Below, piece after piece: positions 57,327-64,000 of a stretch of DNA of 64,000 bases. Made by a program: the position numbers and the translations under genes. This DNA comes from Mesorhizobium sp. WSM2240 (GTDB lineage Bacteria > Pseudomonadota > Alphaproteobacteria > Rhizobiales > Rhizobiaceae). Within the stretch, counting starts at the first letter, position 1; the number at the start of each line of letters is the position of its first letter. Under the pieces are notes generated by a model. The model was not told the DNA's origin and did no database searches. It was given only the letters and a program-made list of their open reading frames with translations. The stretch covers positions 3,162,001 to 3,226,000 of the forward strand of contig NZ_CP159253.1 of the NCBI RefSeq assembly GCF_040438645.1. The letters run 5' to 3'.

Positions 57327-57941
57327 TCAGCACCCGCTCGCTTCGACTGCGCCGGTCACCGTCGAGCGCGCGGCCAGCGGCCCGCCGCGCCAGAGATACA
57401 GCGCCAGCAACGGCTCGCCCCCGGTTCTCATCGCATGATTGACGTTGGACGCGTGATGAACGACTTCGCCCGCCTCGCGCCGCCTGAACGGCTGGTCGGC
57501 CATGCGCCATTCCGCGCCGCCCGTCAGCGGAATATAGATCTCCTCGGCGACGTGGTGATGATCGGGATAGAGAATATCCGGGCCGAGGATCAGGAAACCG
57601 CCCGCCGCGGCATTATTGGCGAAATGCCCGCGCGTGCCGAACACTTCCAGCCAGCCGTAATTGTCTATGAAGCGCTTGCCGAAATCGGCGGCAGTGTAGG
57701 TTTGGCCCCAATGGAACGCATCTCGATACGCGGCCAGCAGCCCAGCTAGCCCTCGCGCCTGGGGAGCCGCAAGTTCCGCCGCCCGGTCGAGATGGGCCAG
57801 GCACGCCAGCCGATTCGATTCGAGCGGACGCGCAGGCATCGACCAGTCAATGCCTGCGGCGAAGCCACGAAGCGTCTCGTTGTCAAACCCGGCCAGATAG
57901 TCGCGAAAGCTCCTGAGCAGTTCATCGAAAATTCTCGTCAC
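57327..57941 (-). CDS. DMSP-lyase-like cupin (DddL/DddQ superfamily)
   Basis: Cupin protein of 204 residues matching the dimethylsulfoniopropionate lyase superfamily (DddL, DddQ). The metal site appears as HHH at 128-130 with E133/E134 and Tyr136 in DHHHVAEEIYIPLTGGAEW. The second motif is GEVVHHASNVNHAMRT (H162, H163, H169), followed by LYLWRG. The N-terminal third is helical as in that family. Enzymes of this type cleave DMSP to dimethyl sulfide and acrylate using Fe, Zn or Ni. For a soil-type rhizobium the real substrate may differ. It is directly upstream of cobQ. Confidence 0.65.
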   Translation of the reverse strand: MTRIFDELLRSFRDYLAGFDNETLRGFAAGIDWSMPARPLESNRLACLAHLDRAAELAAPQARGLAGLLAAYRDAFHWGQTYTAADFGKRFIDNYGWLEVFGTRGHFANNAAAGGFLILGPDILYPDHHHVAEEIYIPLTGGAEWRMADQPFRRREAGEVVHHASNVNHAMRTGGEPLLALYLWRGGPLAARSTVTGAVEASGC

Positions 57942-58058
57942 ACGGAGACTCCGGAAGCGTTTTCATGCACATCGGCTCCGCATGGGAGCGGGTTGCGCGG
58001 GCGCATCATTGGTCTAGATTGAGCCTCACGCATAGCCAAAAACGTCAGGGAGGACGCC

Positions 58059-59237
58059 ATGGACGCCGCTGTGGGCCCGACCGCCAACCAGTTCGACTTG
58101 AACGATGATCAGCGCGCCATCCAGGAAATGGCGGAGGCTTTCGCCGCCGACCGCGTCGCTCCCAATGCGCTCGAATGGGACCGGCAGCACCACTTTCCGA
58201 GCGATGTGATCCGCGAGACCGGCCCGCTCGGCCTGGGCGGCATCTATATCAGCGAAGATGTGGGCGGCTCCGGCCTCGGCCGCCTCGACGCGGTGCTCAT
58301 CTTCGAATCCCTGTCGCGCGCCTGCCCCGGCTTCGCCTCGTTCATCTCGATCCATAACATGGCGTCGTGGATGATCGACAAGTTCGGCAGCGAGGAACAA
58401 CGCCAGCGGCTTCTGCCGAAACTGACCTCGATGGAATGGCTGGGCAGCTATTGCCTGACCGAACCCGGTTCAGGCTCGGATGCGGCGGCCCTTAAGACCA
58501 GGGCGGTGCGCAGCGCCGGCAATGGCGGCGACTATGTCGTGAATGGCGCGAAGCAGTTCATTTCAGGGGCCGGCGACAGCGACGTCTACGTGACCATGGT
58601 GCGCACCGGCGAGGAGGGTCCGAAGGGCATCTCGACGCTGGTCATCCCGAAGGATGCGCCGGGCCTGTCGTTCGGCGCGCTCGAAAACAAGATGGGCTGG
58701 CATATGCAGTCGACCCGCCAGGTGATCTTCGAGGACTGCAAGGTTCCGGCCGAGAACCTTTTGTCGGGCGAAGGCGCGGGGTTCGGCATCGCCATGGCGG
58801 GCCTCGACGGCGGGCGGCTGAACATTGCCGCGTGCTCGCTGGGCGGCGCGCAATCCGCCCTCGACAAGGCCATCGCCTACACCGCGGAGCGCAAGGCCTT
58901 CGGCAAGCCGATCAACCAGTTCCAGGCGCTGCAATTCAAGCTGGCCGACATGGAAACCGAACTGCAGGCGGCACGGATCTTTCTTTATGCAGCCGCGTCA
59001 AAGCTCGACCGCAAGGCGCCAGATGCCGGCAAATGGTCGGCAATGGCCAAGCGCCTTGTCACCGACACCGGCTTCAACGTCGCCAACGACGCGCTGCAAC
59101 TGCATGGCGGCTATGGCTATCTGCACGACTACGGCATCGAGAAGCTGGTGCGCGATCTGCGCGTCCACCAGATTCTCGAAGGCACCAACGAGATCATGCG
59201 CGTCATCATCGCGCGCTCGCTGATTGGAAGGGAGTAG
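58059..59237 (+). CDS. acyl-CoA dehydrogenase, probably isobutyryl-CoA dehydrogenase
   Basis: FAD enzyme of branched-chain acyl-CoA oxidation, 392 residues. Family blocks are YCLTEPGSGSDAAALKTRAV (FAD and substrate loop), FISGAGDSDVYVTMVRT and LQLHGGYGYLHDYGIEKLVR. The C-terminal EGTNEIMRVIIAR carries a conserved glutamate. The gene for 3-hydroxyisobutyrate dehydrogenase follows 116 bp on, which supports a place in valine breakdown (isobutyryl-CoA to methacrylyl-CoA). The start ATG at 58059 follows GGGAGGACGCC. Exact acyl chain is inference. Confidence 0.9.
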   Translation: MDAAVGPTANQFDLNDDQRAIQEMAEAFAADRVAPNALEWDRQHHFPSDVIRETGPLGLGGIYISEDVGGSGLGRLDAVLIFESLSRACPGFASFISIHNMASWMIDKFGSEEQRQRLLPKLTSMEWLGSYCLTEPGSGSDAAALKTRAVRSAGNGGDYVVNGAKQFISGAGDSDVYVTMVRTGEEGPKGISTLVIPKDAPGLSFGALENKMGWHMQSTRQVIFEDCKVPAENLLSGEGAGFGIAMAGLDGGRLNIAACSLGGAQSALDKAIAYTAERKAFGKPINQFQALQFKLADMETELQAARIFLYAAASKLDRKAPDAGKWSAMAKRLVTDTGFNVANDALQLHGGYGYLHDYGIEKLVRDLRVHQILEGTNEIMRVIIARSLIGRE

Positions 59238-59353
59238 GGGAATAAGGAAGTATGTTTGGGTTTGAGAATTAGAGGAACGGCTGCGATCGCTCGTTCGCCC
59301 TACTCCCATGCTGCCCTACTCCCATTTCCCACTCCCCAACGGAGAACGACGAC

Positions 59354-60238
59354 ATGACCACGATCGGCTTCATAGGCCTCGGCAATATGGGCAACCCGAT
59401 GGCCGCAAATCTGGTGAAGGCCGGGTACACGGTGCATGGTTTCGACCTTGTCCCGGAGAATCTTAAAACGGCGCGGGATAATGGCGTCGTGGTCATGGCC
59501 AACGGCATCGCCGCAGCCAAGGACGCCGAGGTCGTCATCACGATGCTGCCGGCCGGCAAGCATGTGCTGTCGGTCTATGAGGACATCGCGCCCAAGGCTG
59601 CCGAGGGAACCCTGTTCATCGACAGTTCGACCATAGACGTGGATTCGGCGCGCAAGGCGCATGCGCTTGCCGGCAAACACGGGCTGCTGTCGATCGACGC
59701 GCCGGTTTCGGGCGGCACCGGCGGAGCCGCCGCAGGCACCCTCACGTTCATGGCCGGCGGCTCGAAGGAAGCTTTCGTCAAGGCCGAGCCGGTTCTGCAA
59801 CCGATGGCCGGACGCATCGTCCATTGCGGCGACGCCGGCGCCGGACAGGCGGCGAAGATCTGCAATAACATGATCCTCGGCGTCTCGATGATCGGCGTTT
59901 CCGAAGCCTTCGTGCTGGCGGAGAAACTCGGCCTGTCCCACCAGGCGCTGTTCGATGTGGCCTCGACCTCGTCCGGTCAGTGCTGGTCGCTGACCACCTA
60001 TTGCCCGGTGCCCGGCCCCGTGCCTGCTTCTCCGGCGAATCGTGACTACCAGGCGGGTTTCGCCGCGGCTCTGATGCTGAAGGACCTGAAGCTCGCGCAG
60101 GAGGCCGCGCAGCAATCCGGCGCGGTAACGCCGCTCGGCGCCGAAGCGGCCCAGCTATACGCGCTGTTCAACGCGCAGGGCCATGGCGGGGCCGATTTTT
60201 CCGGCATCATAAAATTCCTGCGCGGCGATTCCGCCTGA
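59354..60238 (+). CDS. mmsB: 3-hydroxyisobutyrate dehydrogenase
   Basis: NAD-dependent beta-hydroxyacid dehydrogenase of valine catabolism, 294 residues. The Rossmann start is GFIGLGNMGNPMAANLVKAG. The substrate block is DAPVSGGTGGAAAGTLTFM, and the catalytic lysine lies in GAGQAAKICNNMILGVSM near residue 171. The segment WSLTTYCPVPGPVPASPANR is specific for 3-hydroxyisobutyrate dehydrogenases. AACGGAGAACGAC precedes the ATG. The gap before it contains two copies of CCCTACTCCCAT and no gene. It follows the acyl-CoA dehydrogenase in one unit. Confidence 0.94.
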   Translation: MTTIGFIGLGNMGNPMAANLVKAGYTVHGFDLVPENLKTARDNGVVVMANGIAAAKDAEVVITMLPAGKHVLSVYEDIAPKAAEGTLFIDSSTIDVDSARKAHALAGKHGLLSIDAPVSGGTGGAAAGTLTFMAGGSKEAFVKAEPVLQPMAGRIVHCGDAGAGQAAKICNNMILGVSMIGVSEAFVLAEKLGLSHQALFDVASTSSGQCWSLTTYCPVPGPVPASPANRDYQAGFAAALMLKDLKLAQEAAQQSGAVTPLGAEAAQLYALFNAQGHGGADFSGIIKFLRGDSA

Positions 60239-60530
60239 TCTTCGCCGGCTGCACGTTTCTTCAGTCAACCCGCCAAAATCGTTGCAAATTTAGGTTTGCT
60301 TAAGCTCTCGATAACCACGCAGTAACAATGTCCGGATAGAACGGATGCAAGGGCGGTCATCCGCAGCCGCCCCACCGCTCCGGATCAGGTCTCGCGTACC
60401 GGAGCCGTTACTTTCGCAGCGTTACTGTCGCGAAAGGCCATGCGTTCGTTGGCAAAGCCGTGTTCCTCCTTAACGGGACGAGCGCGGTCTTTGCCGTAGG
60501 CATTTCATCAGCCCGAAATCCATCCCGGCC
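60239..60530. other. intergenic stretch without a recognisable gene
   Basis: The 292 bases between mmsB and the convergent Coa1-family gene hold no credible frame. One small inverted repeat (CTTTCGC at about 60411-60417 and GCGAAAG at about 60431-60437) could end either transcript but lacks a T run. An A/T-richer patch (TTGCAAATTTAGGTTTGCTTAAG, about 60280-60305) is visible, with no assigned role. Confidence 0.5.
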
Positions 60531-61175
60531 TCATATTCCGACAGAGGCATTGGGGATCGGGACATTATCCTTGTTGACGAGAACGATCGGCGCATCGGAA
60601 CCATCGACCCTGACGACCAGCAGGCGCATGTCCCATTGACCATCGTTGCGGACGGCAAGGGAGATTGCCGAGCCGGTTCCTTTGTCACCATGGATCGGAA
60701 TGTCGAGCTTCGCTTCGCCGGTGCCATCCGCATTGACGCTGACATTGCCGCTAATCCAGTAGCTGTCCGCCAAATCGGCGCCAATGGCTGCCTTGACGCG
60801 ATCGTCGGCGCGAATCGTATCCATAGTCATCTGATAGGCATCGTTGCTCTTCATGATGTACGGTATGCCGCCGATCAGGCCGGCAGCGCCGCCGATCACC
60901 ACGATCCAGATGAGCAGCCCGGCGATCGCCCAGTTGCGCTGGGTCCTGCGGAAATGCTCCGCGTCGTGCCAGTAGCGGTTCCGCCACGCCCAGCGGCTGC
61001 CGCGCGCGCCGAGCACGAAGATCATGATGATATTGACGAACGGTATAAGCGCCAGCAGCGCAATGTACGTGCTGTTTCCAATCCCCCAGATCCAGTTCAG
61101 GAAGAAAGCGCCCCAATTCCAGCGGTCGAGTTCCGGCGGGATTTCGGCCGGTTGATTGAGCGGTTGATCGGCCAT
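60531..61175 (-). CDS. Coa1-family membrane protein (cytochrome c oxidase assembly factor-like)
   Basis: Membrane protein of 214 residues. The N-terminal part has WNWGAFFLNWIWGIGN and two hydrophobic segments at about 38-58, and one more at about 84-108 (IAGLLIWIVVIGGAAGLIGG). A periplasmic C-terminal domain of the Coa1/Tim21 type follows (VKAAIGADLADSYWISGNVS, AKLDIPIHGDKGTGSAIS). In eukaryotes Coa1 assists cytochrome oxidase; in bacteria the role is untested. The gene stands alone, convergent with mmsB. Confidence 0.75.
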   Translation of the reverse strand: MADQPLNQPAEIPPELDRWNWGAFFLNWIWGIGNSTYIALLALIPFVNIIMIFVLGARGSRWAWRNRYWHDAEHFRRTQRNWAIAGLLIWIVVIGGAAGLIGGIPYIMKSNDAYQMTMDTIRADDRVKAAIGADLADSYWISGNVSVNADGTGEAKLDIPIHGDKGTGSAISLAVRNDGQWDMRLLVVRVDGSDAPIVLVNKDNVPIPNASVGI

Positions 61176-61270
61176 TCTGGTCCCATCCCCATCATTACCC
61201 GGCGAATACTAGGCATGATCCAGAAAGCAGCAGCCAAGAACGCCTTGAAGGCAAGCACCGCCCGATATTG

Positions 61271-61687
61271 TCAGGGTCGCGGCTCGAATTGCACATCGAC
61301 CGGCGGACGCAGCGCATTCGCGAGGCGGTTCGTCTGGTTGGCCATGCCGACCACGGCCAGGATTTCCATCATTTGCGCTTCGCTCATGCCCAGCTTGCGC
61401 GCCGACGCCGTATGCGAATAGGTGCAGTATTCACAGCCATTCGTCGCCGAAACAGCGATGTAGATCATTTCCTTGACCAGAGGATCGAGCGCGCCCGGCG
61501 CCATCACCTGTTTGAGCGCTTCCCATGTGCGCTTGAGCAGGGCTGGATCGTGCGCCAGCACCTTCCAGAAATTATTGACCCAGTCGACCTGGCGTGTCTC
61601 CATTATGTCGTCGTAGACGGCACGGACGACCTCGTCGGCCATTTCATATTCGATCAGGGGAACGAGCGGCTTTCCGGTCATCGACAA
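61271..61687 (-). CDS. carboxymuconolactone decarboxylase family protein (AhpD-like)
   Basis: Soluble helical protein of 138 residues of the CMD/AhpD family. The redox/acid-base motif CEYCTYSHTASARKLG (CxxC followed by His) places it with the alkylhydroperoxidase-like members rather than the true decarboxylase. Preceding helix is LVKEMIYIAVSATNG. It may reduce peroxides or act in an aromatic pathway; context does not decide. The aminotransferase gene lies upstream on the same strand with a 67-bp gap, so they may be co-transcribed. Confidence 0.85.
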   Translation of the reverse strand: MSMTGKPLVPLIEYEMADEVVRAVYDDIMETRQVDWVNNFWKVLAHDPALLKRTWEALKQVMAPGALDPLVKEMIYIAVSATNGCEYCTYSHTASARKLGMSEAQMMEILAVVGMANQTNRLANALRPPVDVQFEPRP

Positions 61688-61754
61688 ACCCTCTTCTGAT
61701 GCGGGCAGAACCGCCGCCCCTGCCTAAACGGGCTGGAAGCGGCGTCCTTCGGCT

Positions 61755-63137
61755 TCAGTGTGCCCTGCGAAGATCGGCCTCGGCAAGATCGAGCGCTTTC
61801 AGAATGCGCTCGCCGGCCATATCGATCGTCGCGTGGGTCCAGATCAGCGGCGGTGACAGTATCATCGTGTCGCCGGTCGCCCGCATCATCATGCCTTGGG
61901 CAATCGCGTGGTCGCGTACGGCGACGGCGGCGCTGCCGGCCGGCTGGAACCGCTCGCGCGTCGCCTTGTCCTTGACGATCTCGATAGCCCCCATCAGGCC
62001 GACGCTGCGGACCTGGCCGACCAGTCCATGGCCGGAAATCCGCTCGCTCAGCATCTGCGCGAAATAAGGCCCGGTGTCGGTCTTGACCCGTTCTATCAGC
62101 CCTTCCCGCTCGATGATTTCAAGATTCTTGAGAGCGACCGCACAGGCCACCGGATGACCGGAATAGGTATAGCCGTGATAGAACTCGCCGCCCTTCTCGA
62201 CCAGCGTGGAGGCGATCCTGTCGCCGACCAGCAGCGCCGAAAGCGGCTGGTAACCCGAGGTCAGCGCCTTGGCGGTGGTGATCGTATCCGGCTCGATGCC
62301 GAAGGTCTGGGCGGCGAACCATTCGCCCGTCCGGCCATAACCGGTGATGACCTCGTCGAGCATCAGCAGCACGTCATATTTGCGGCAGATACGCTGGATT
62401 TCCGGCCAATAGCTCGCCGGCGGGATCTTTACGCCGCCCGCTCCCATGATCGGCTCGCCGATGAAGGCGGCGACATTATCTGCTCCGGCTTCCAGGATGG
62501 CGTCCTCGACGGCTTTGGCCGCGCGCACGCCGAAATCGTGGTCGCTTTCGCCCGGCAGCACGAGCTCATACGCGTAGGGCATCATCACATGGACGATGTT
62601 GGGAACCGCCCCGCCAAGCTGGCTGTGCATGCCGTCCATGCCACCGAGCGACGTTCCCGCCACTGTGGAGCCGTGATAGGCCATGGTCCGCGAGATGATG
62701 CGGTTCTTCTGGGGCTTGCCTTCGAGCACCCAGTAGTGGCGGACCAGCCGCAGCGCCGTGTCGTTGGCCTCCGATCCGGACGAGCCGTAAAACACCTGAT
62801 TGATGTTCGTCGGCGCGATCTCGGCAAGCTTCCTTGCAAGCAGAACCGGCGTCGGCGTCGAGCATTTGAAGAAGGAATTGTAATAGGGAAGCTCCTTCAT
62901 CTGCGCATAGGCGGCCTCAGCGAGTTCGTTGCGGCCGTAGCCGATGTTCACGCACCAAAGGCCGGCCATGCCGTCGAGCAGCTCATTGCCCTCCGAATCA
63001 TAGATGAACGGCCCGTCGGCACGGGTGATCATGCGGCTGCCAGCGCCGCGCAATTCCTTGTGGTCCGTGAACGGGTGAATGTGATGGGCGGAGTCGATCG
63101 CCTGCAGCTGCGACAGCGAATAATTCTGGTAAGTCAT
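61755..63137 (-). CDS. class III omega-aminotransferase
   Basis: PLP-dependent aminotransferase of 460 residues, of the group that uses pyruvate and diamines, beta-alanine, taurine or similar amines. Family marks are YGSSGSEANDTALRLVRHYW (phosphate binding), SRTMAYHGSTVAGTSLGG, LLMLDEVITGYGRTGEWFA with the PLP-binding Asp, and the Schiff-base lysine in TTAKALTSGYQPLSALLV. FYHGYTYSGHPVACAVALKN closes the active site. The ATG at 63137 (MTYQNYSLSQ) has GGAAGGAACAAC upstream. Closest type is putrescine/omega-amino acid:pyruvate aminotransferase; substrate not settled. Confidence 0.88.
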   Translation of the reverse strand: MTYQNYSLSQLQAIDSAHHIHPFTDHKELRGAGSRMITRADGPFIYDSEGNELLDGMAGLWCVNIGYGRNELAEAAYAQMKELPYYNSFFKCSTPTPVLLARKLAEIAPTNINQVFYGSSGSEANDTALRLVRHYWVLEGKPQKNRIISRTMAYHGSTVAGTSLGGMDGMHSQLGGAVPNIVHVMMPYAYELVLPGESDHDFGVRAAKAVEDAILEAGADNVAAFIGEPIMGAGGVKIPPASYWPEIQRICRKYDVLLMLDEVITGYGRTGEWFAAQTFGIEPDTITTAKALTSGYQPLSALLVGDRIASTLVEKGGEFYHGYTYSGHPVACAVALKNLEIIEREGLIERVKTDTGPYFAQMLSERISGHGLVGQVRSVGLMGAIEIVKDKATRERFQPAGSAAVAVRDHAIAQGMMMRATGDTMILSPPLIWTHATIDMAGERILKALDLAEADLRRAH

Positions 63138-63344
63138 GGAGTTGTTCCTTCCAGTTGAATCGATCCGGCAACAGCCGGGATGGAATTCAACGGAAGGCGG
63201 GCGGCGAATAGCCGATGCGGGCGCAAAGCCGCAGCAGCTCGGCATGCAGCGTCCGCCGCGAGGGCGTCACGGCGCTGGTCGGCCTTGCAGGATAAGCCAT
63301 GGAAGCGAGCATCACGGCAGTCTAGTCGACGTTTCAGTCCGCGT

Positions 63345-64000
63345 TCAAGCCGGACCGCGACGGACGCTGCTGGCGATCGCCAGGGCGAGGCACAGCACGC
63401 CAAGCAAAATCGGCAGTCCGCGCGTACCCAGAACATCCATTGCAGCGCCCGTTGCGGGCGGCACCGTGATGCCGCCAATGCCCCACATCAGCGAAAACGC
63501 CGCATTGCCCGCGACCAGCATCGCGCCTGAGAATTTCTCGCCGAGTTCGATGATCGTCATTGTGTAGATGCCGTAGGAGACGGCGCCCCAGACAAACACG
63601 AACGGCCAGACAAGCGGCGTCTCGATGAGGAAGGGCAGCGCGGCGCATCCGAGTGCCGCCGCCCAGGTGCAGGCGAGCCGCACGCTTCGCGCCGTCAGCC
63701 GCTCCGCAAGCAGGCCTAGCGGCACCTGCAGGGCGATGTTGCCGGCGATCATCACTGAAAGCAGCGCAGCCATCGTGGCTTCGGCGATGCCGTATTCAAT
63801 CCCGTACACAGGCAGCAGCGCAAGCACGCCCTGTTCGAAGCCCGCGGCCACAACGACGGCAAACAGGAGCAGCCAGGCGAGCGGCACAAAACCGAGTACG
63901 GAAACCTGATGGCCGGTCTCGTCGAACTTCGGCAACCGCTTGAGCACCAAAGCCAGGCAGGCGCCGCAAACGACAAAAGCGACGATCCCGACGAGAAACG
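63345..64000 (-). CDS. MFS transporter, C-terminal part (cut by window edge)
   Basis: C-terminal 218 residues of a major facilitator superfamily transporter of the YcaD type; the N-terminal half lies beyond the right edge. Six or seven hydrophobic segments are present, for example PLAWLLLFAVVVAAGFEQGV, MAALLSVMIAGNIALQVPLG and GLPILLGVLCLALAIASSV. The loop LAERLTARSVRLAC is the inter-helix A-like motif. The frame is open to the last base with a TTG at 63950 that is not the start. The substrate is unknown. Confidence 0.85.
   Translation of the reverse strand, partial: FLVGIVAFVVCGACLALVLKRLPKFDETGHQVSVLGFVPLAWLLLFAVVVAAGFEQGVLALLPVYGIEYGIAEATMAALLSVMIAGNIALQVPLGLLAERLTARSVRLACTWAAALGCAALPFLIETPLVWPFVFVWGAVSYGIYTMTIIELGEKFSGAMLVAGNAAFSLMWGIGGITVPPATGAAMDVLGTRGLPILLGVLCLALAIASSVRRGPA

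Noticed and set aside
1..64000. tRNA, rRNA, tmRNA, 6S or prophage genes
   Set aside because: None recognised on either strand; no cloverleaf-like GGTTCGA loops in gaps and no phage structural genes.

Overview
The window is GC-rich, gene-dense chromosomal DNA from an alphaproteobacterium of the order Hyphomicrobiales (Rhizobiales), most likely a Mesorhizobium/Phyllobacteriaceae-type organism. The main evidence is a RirA iron regulator with its three cluster cysteines, a rhizobial hmuPSTUV heme-uptake operon, the acpXL-lpxXL cluster for the very-long-chain fatty acid of rhizobial lipid A, an IalB-type secreted protein, PutA with a divergent PutR, and palindromic intergenic repeats of the kind common in rhizobia. 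I found no rRNA, tRNA, CRISPR array, prophage or intact insertion sequence.

Layout, left to right. Positions 1-6190 hold a cut AEC permease, hspQ, ialB, an orphan YejA-like solute-binding protein, a frameshifted FrnE/DsbA-like gene, a phasin and a DUF445 membrane protein. Positions 6451-9491 are a complete tctCBA tricarboxylate transporter. Positions 10211-19783 form a heme-iron island: rirA behind a TGA-N9-TCA iron-responsive operator, a leftward hmuPSTUV operon, and a divergent rightward operon of TonB-dependent heme receptor, small periplasmic protein, TonB, an unknown 88-aa protein and an HmuQ-type heme oxygenase. Together these import heme across both membranes and open it for iron. Positions 19802-24023 hold putA and putR.

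Positions 24024-25311 are a scarred accessory stretch: a 231-bp tandem duplication, a frameshifted GIY-YIG gene, and a long multi-hairpin leader with a strong Shine-Dalgarno whose reading frame collides at once with the neighbouring peroxidase gene. Positions 25312-32792 hold a diheme peroxidase/YtkA pair, kdgK, galM, a succinate-semialdehyde dehydrogenase, an AEC transporter with a duplicated 3'-end scrap nearby, and a periplasmic histidine-phosphatase-fold protein.

Positions 32903-37861 are the lipid A very-long-chain acyl cluster, with one canonical and one cysteine-less ketosynthase and no fabZ at its usual place. Positions 38155-42695 encode a three-subunit molybdenum oxidoreductase that best fits the sulfite:quinone oxidoreductase SoeABC. 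Positions 43538-46210 are a three-gene periplasmic module: a Tat-exported flavin amine oxidase, a c-type cytochrome and a secreted RidA protein. It looks like a cytochrome-coupled amine dehydrogenation system with its own imine hydrolase.

Positions 46326-52700 hold an M20 hydrolase and a peptide-type ABC transporter with a fused double ATPase. The remainder holds TerB-like, TauE/SafE, AraC-VOC-cupin, a DMSP-lyase-like cupin with cobQ, an acyl-CoA dehydrogenase/mmsB pair (valine catabolism), a Coa1-family protein, a CMD protein, a class III aminotransferase and a cut MFS transporter. Gene identities rest on motif and family recognition by reading, not on database searches.
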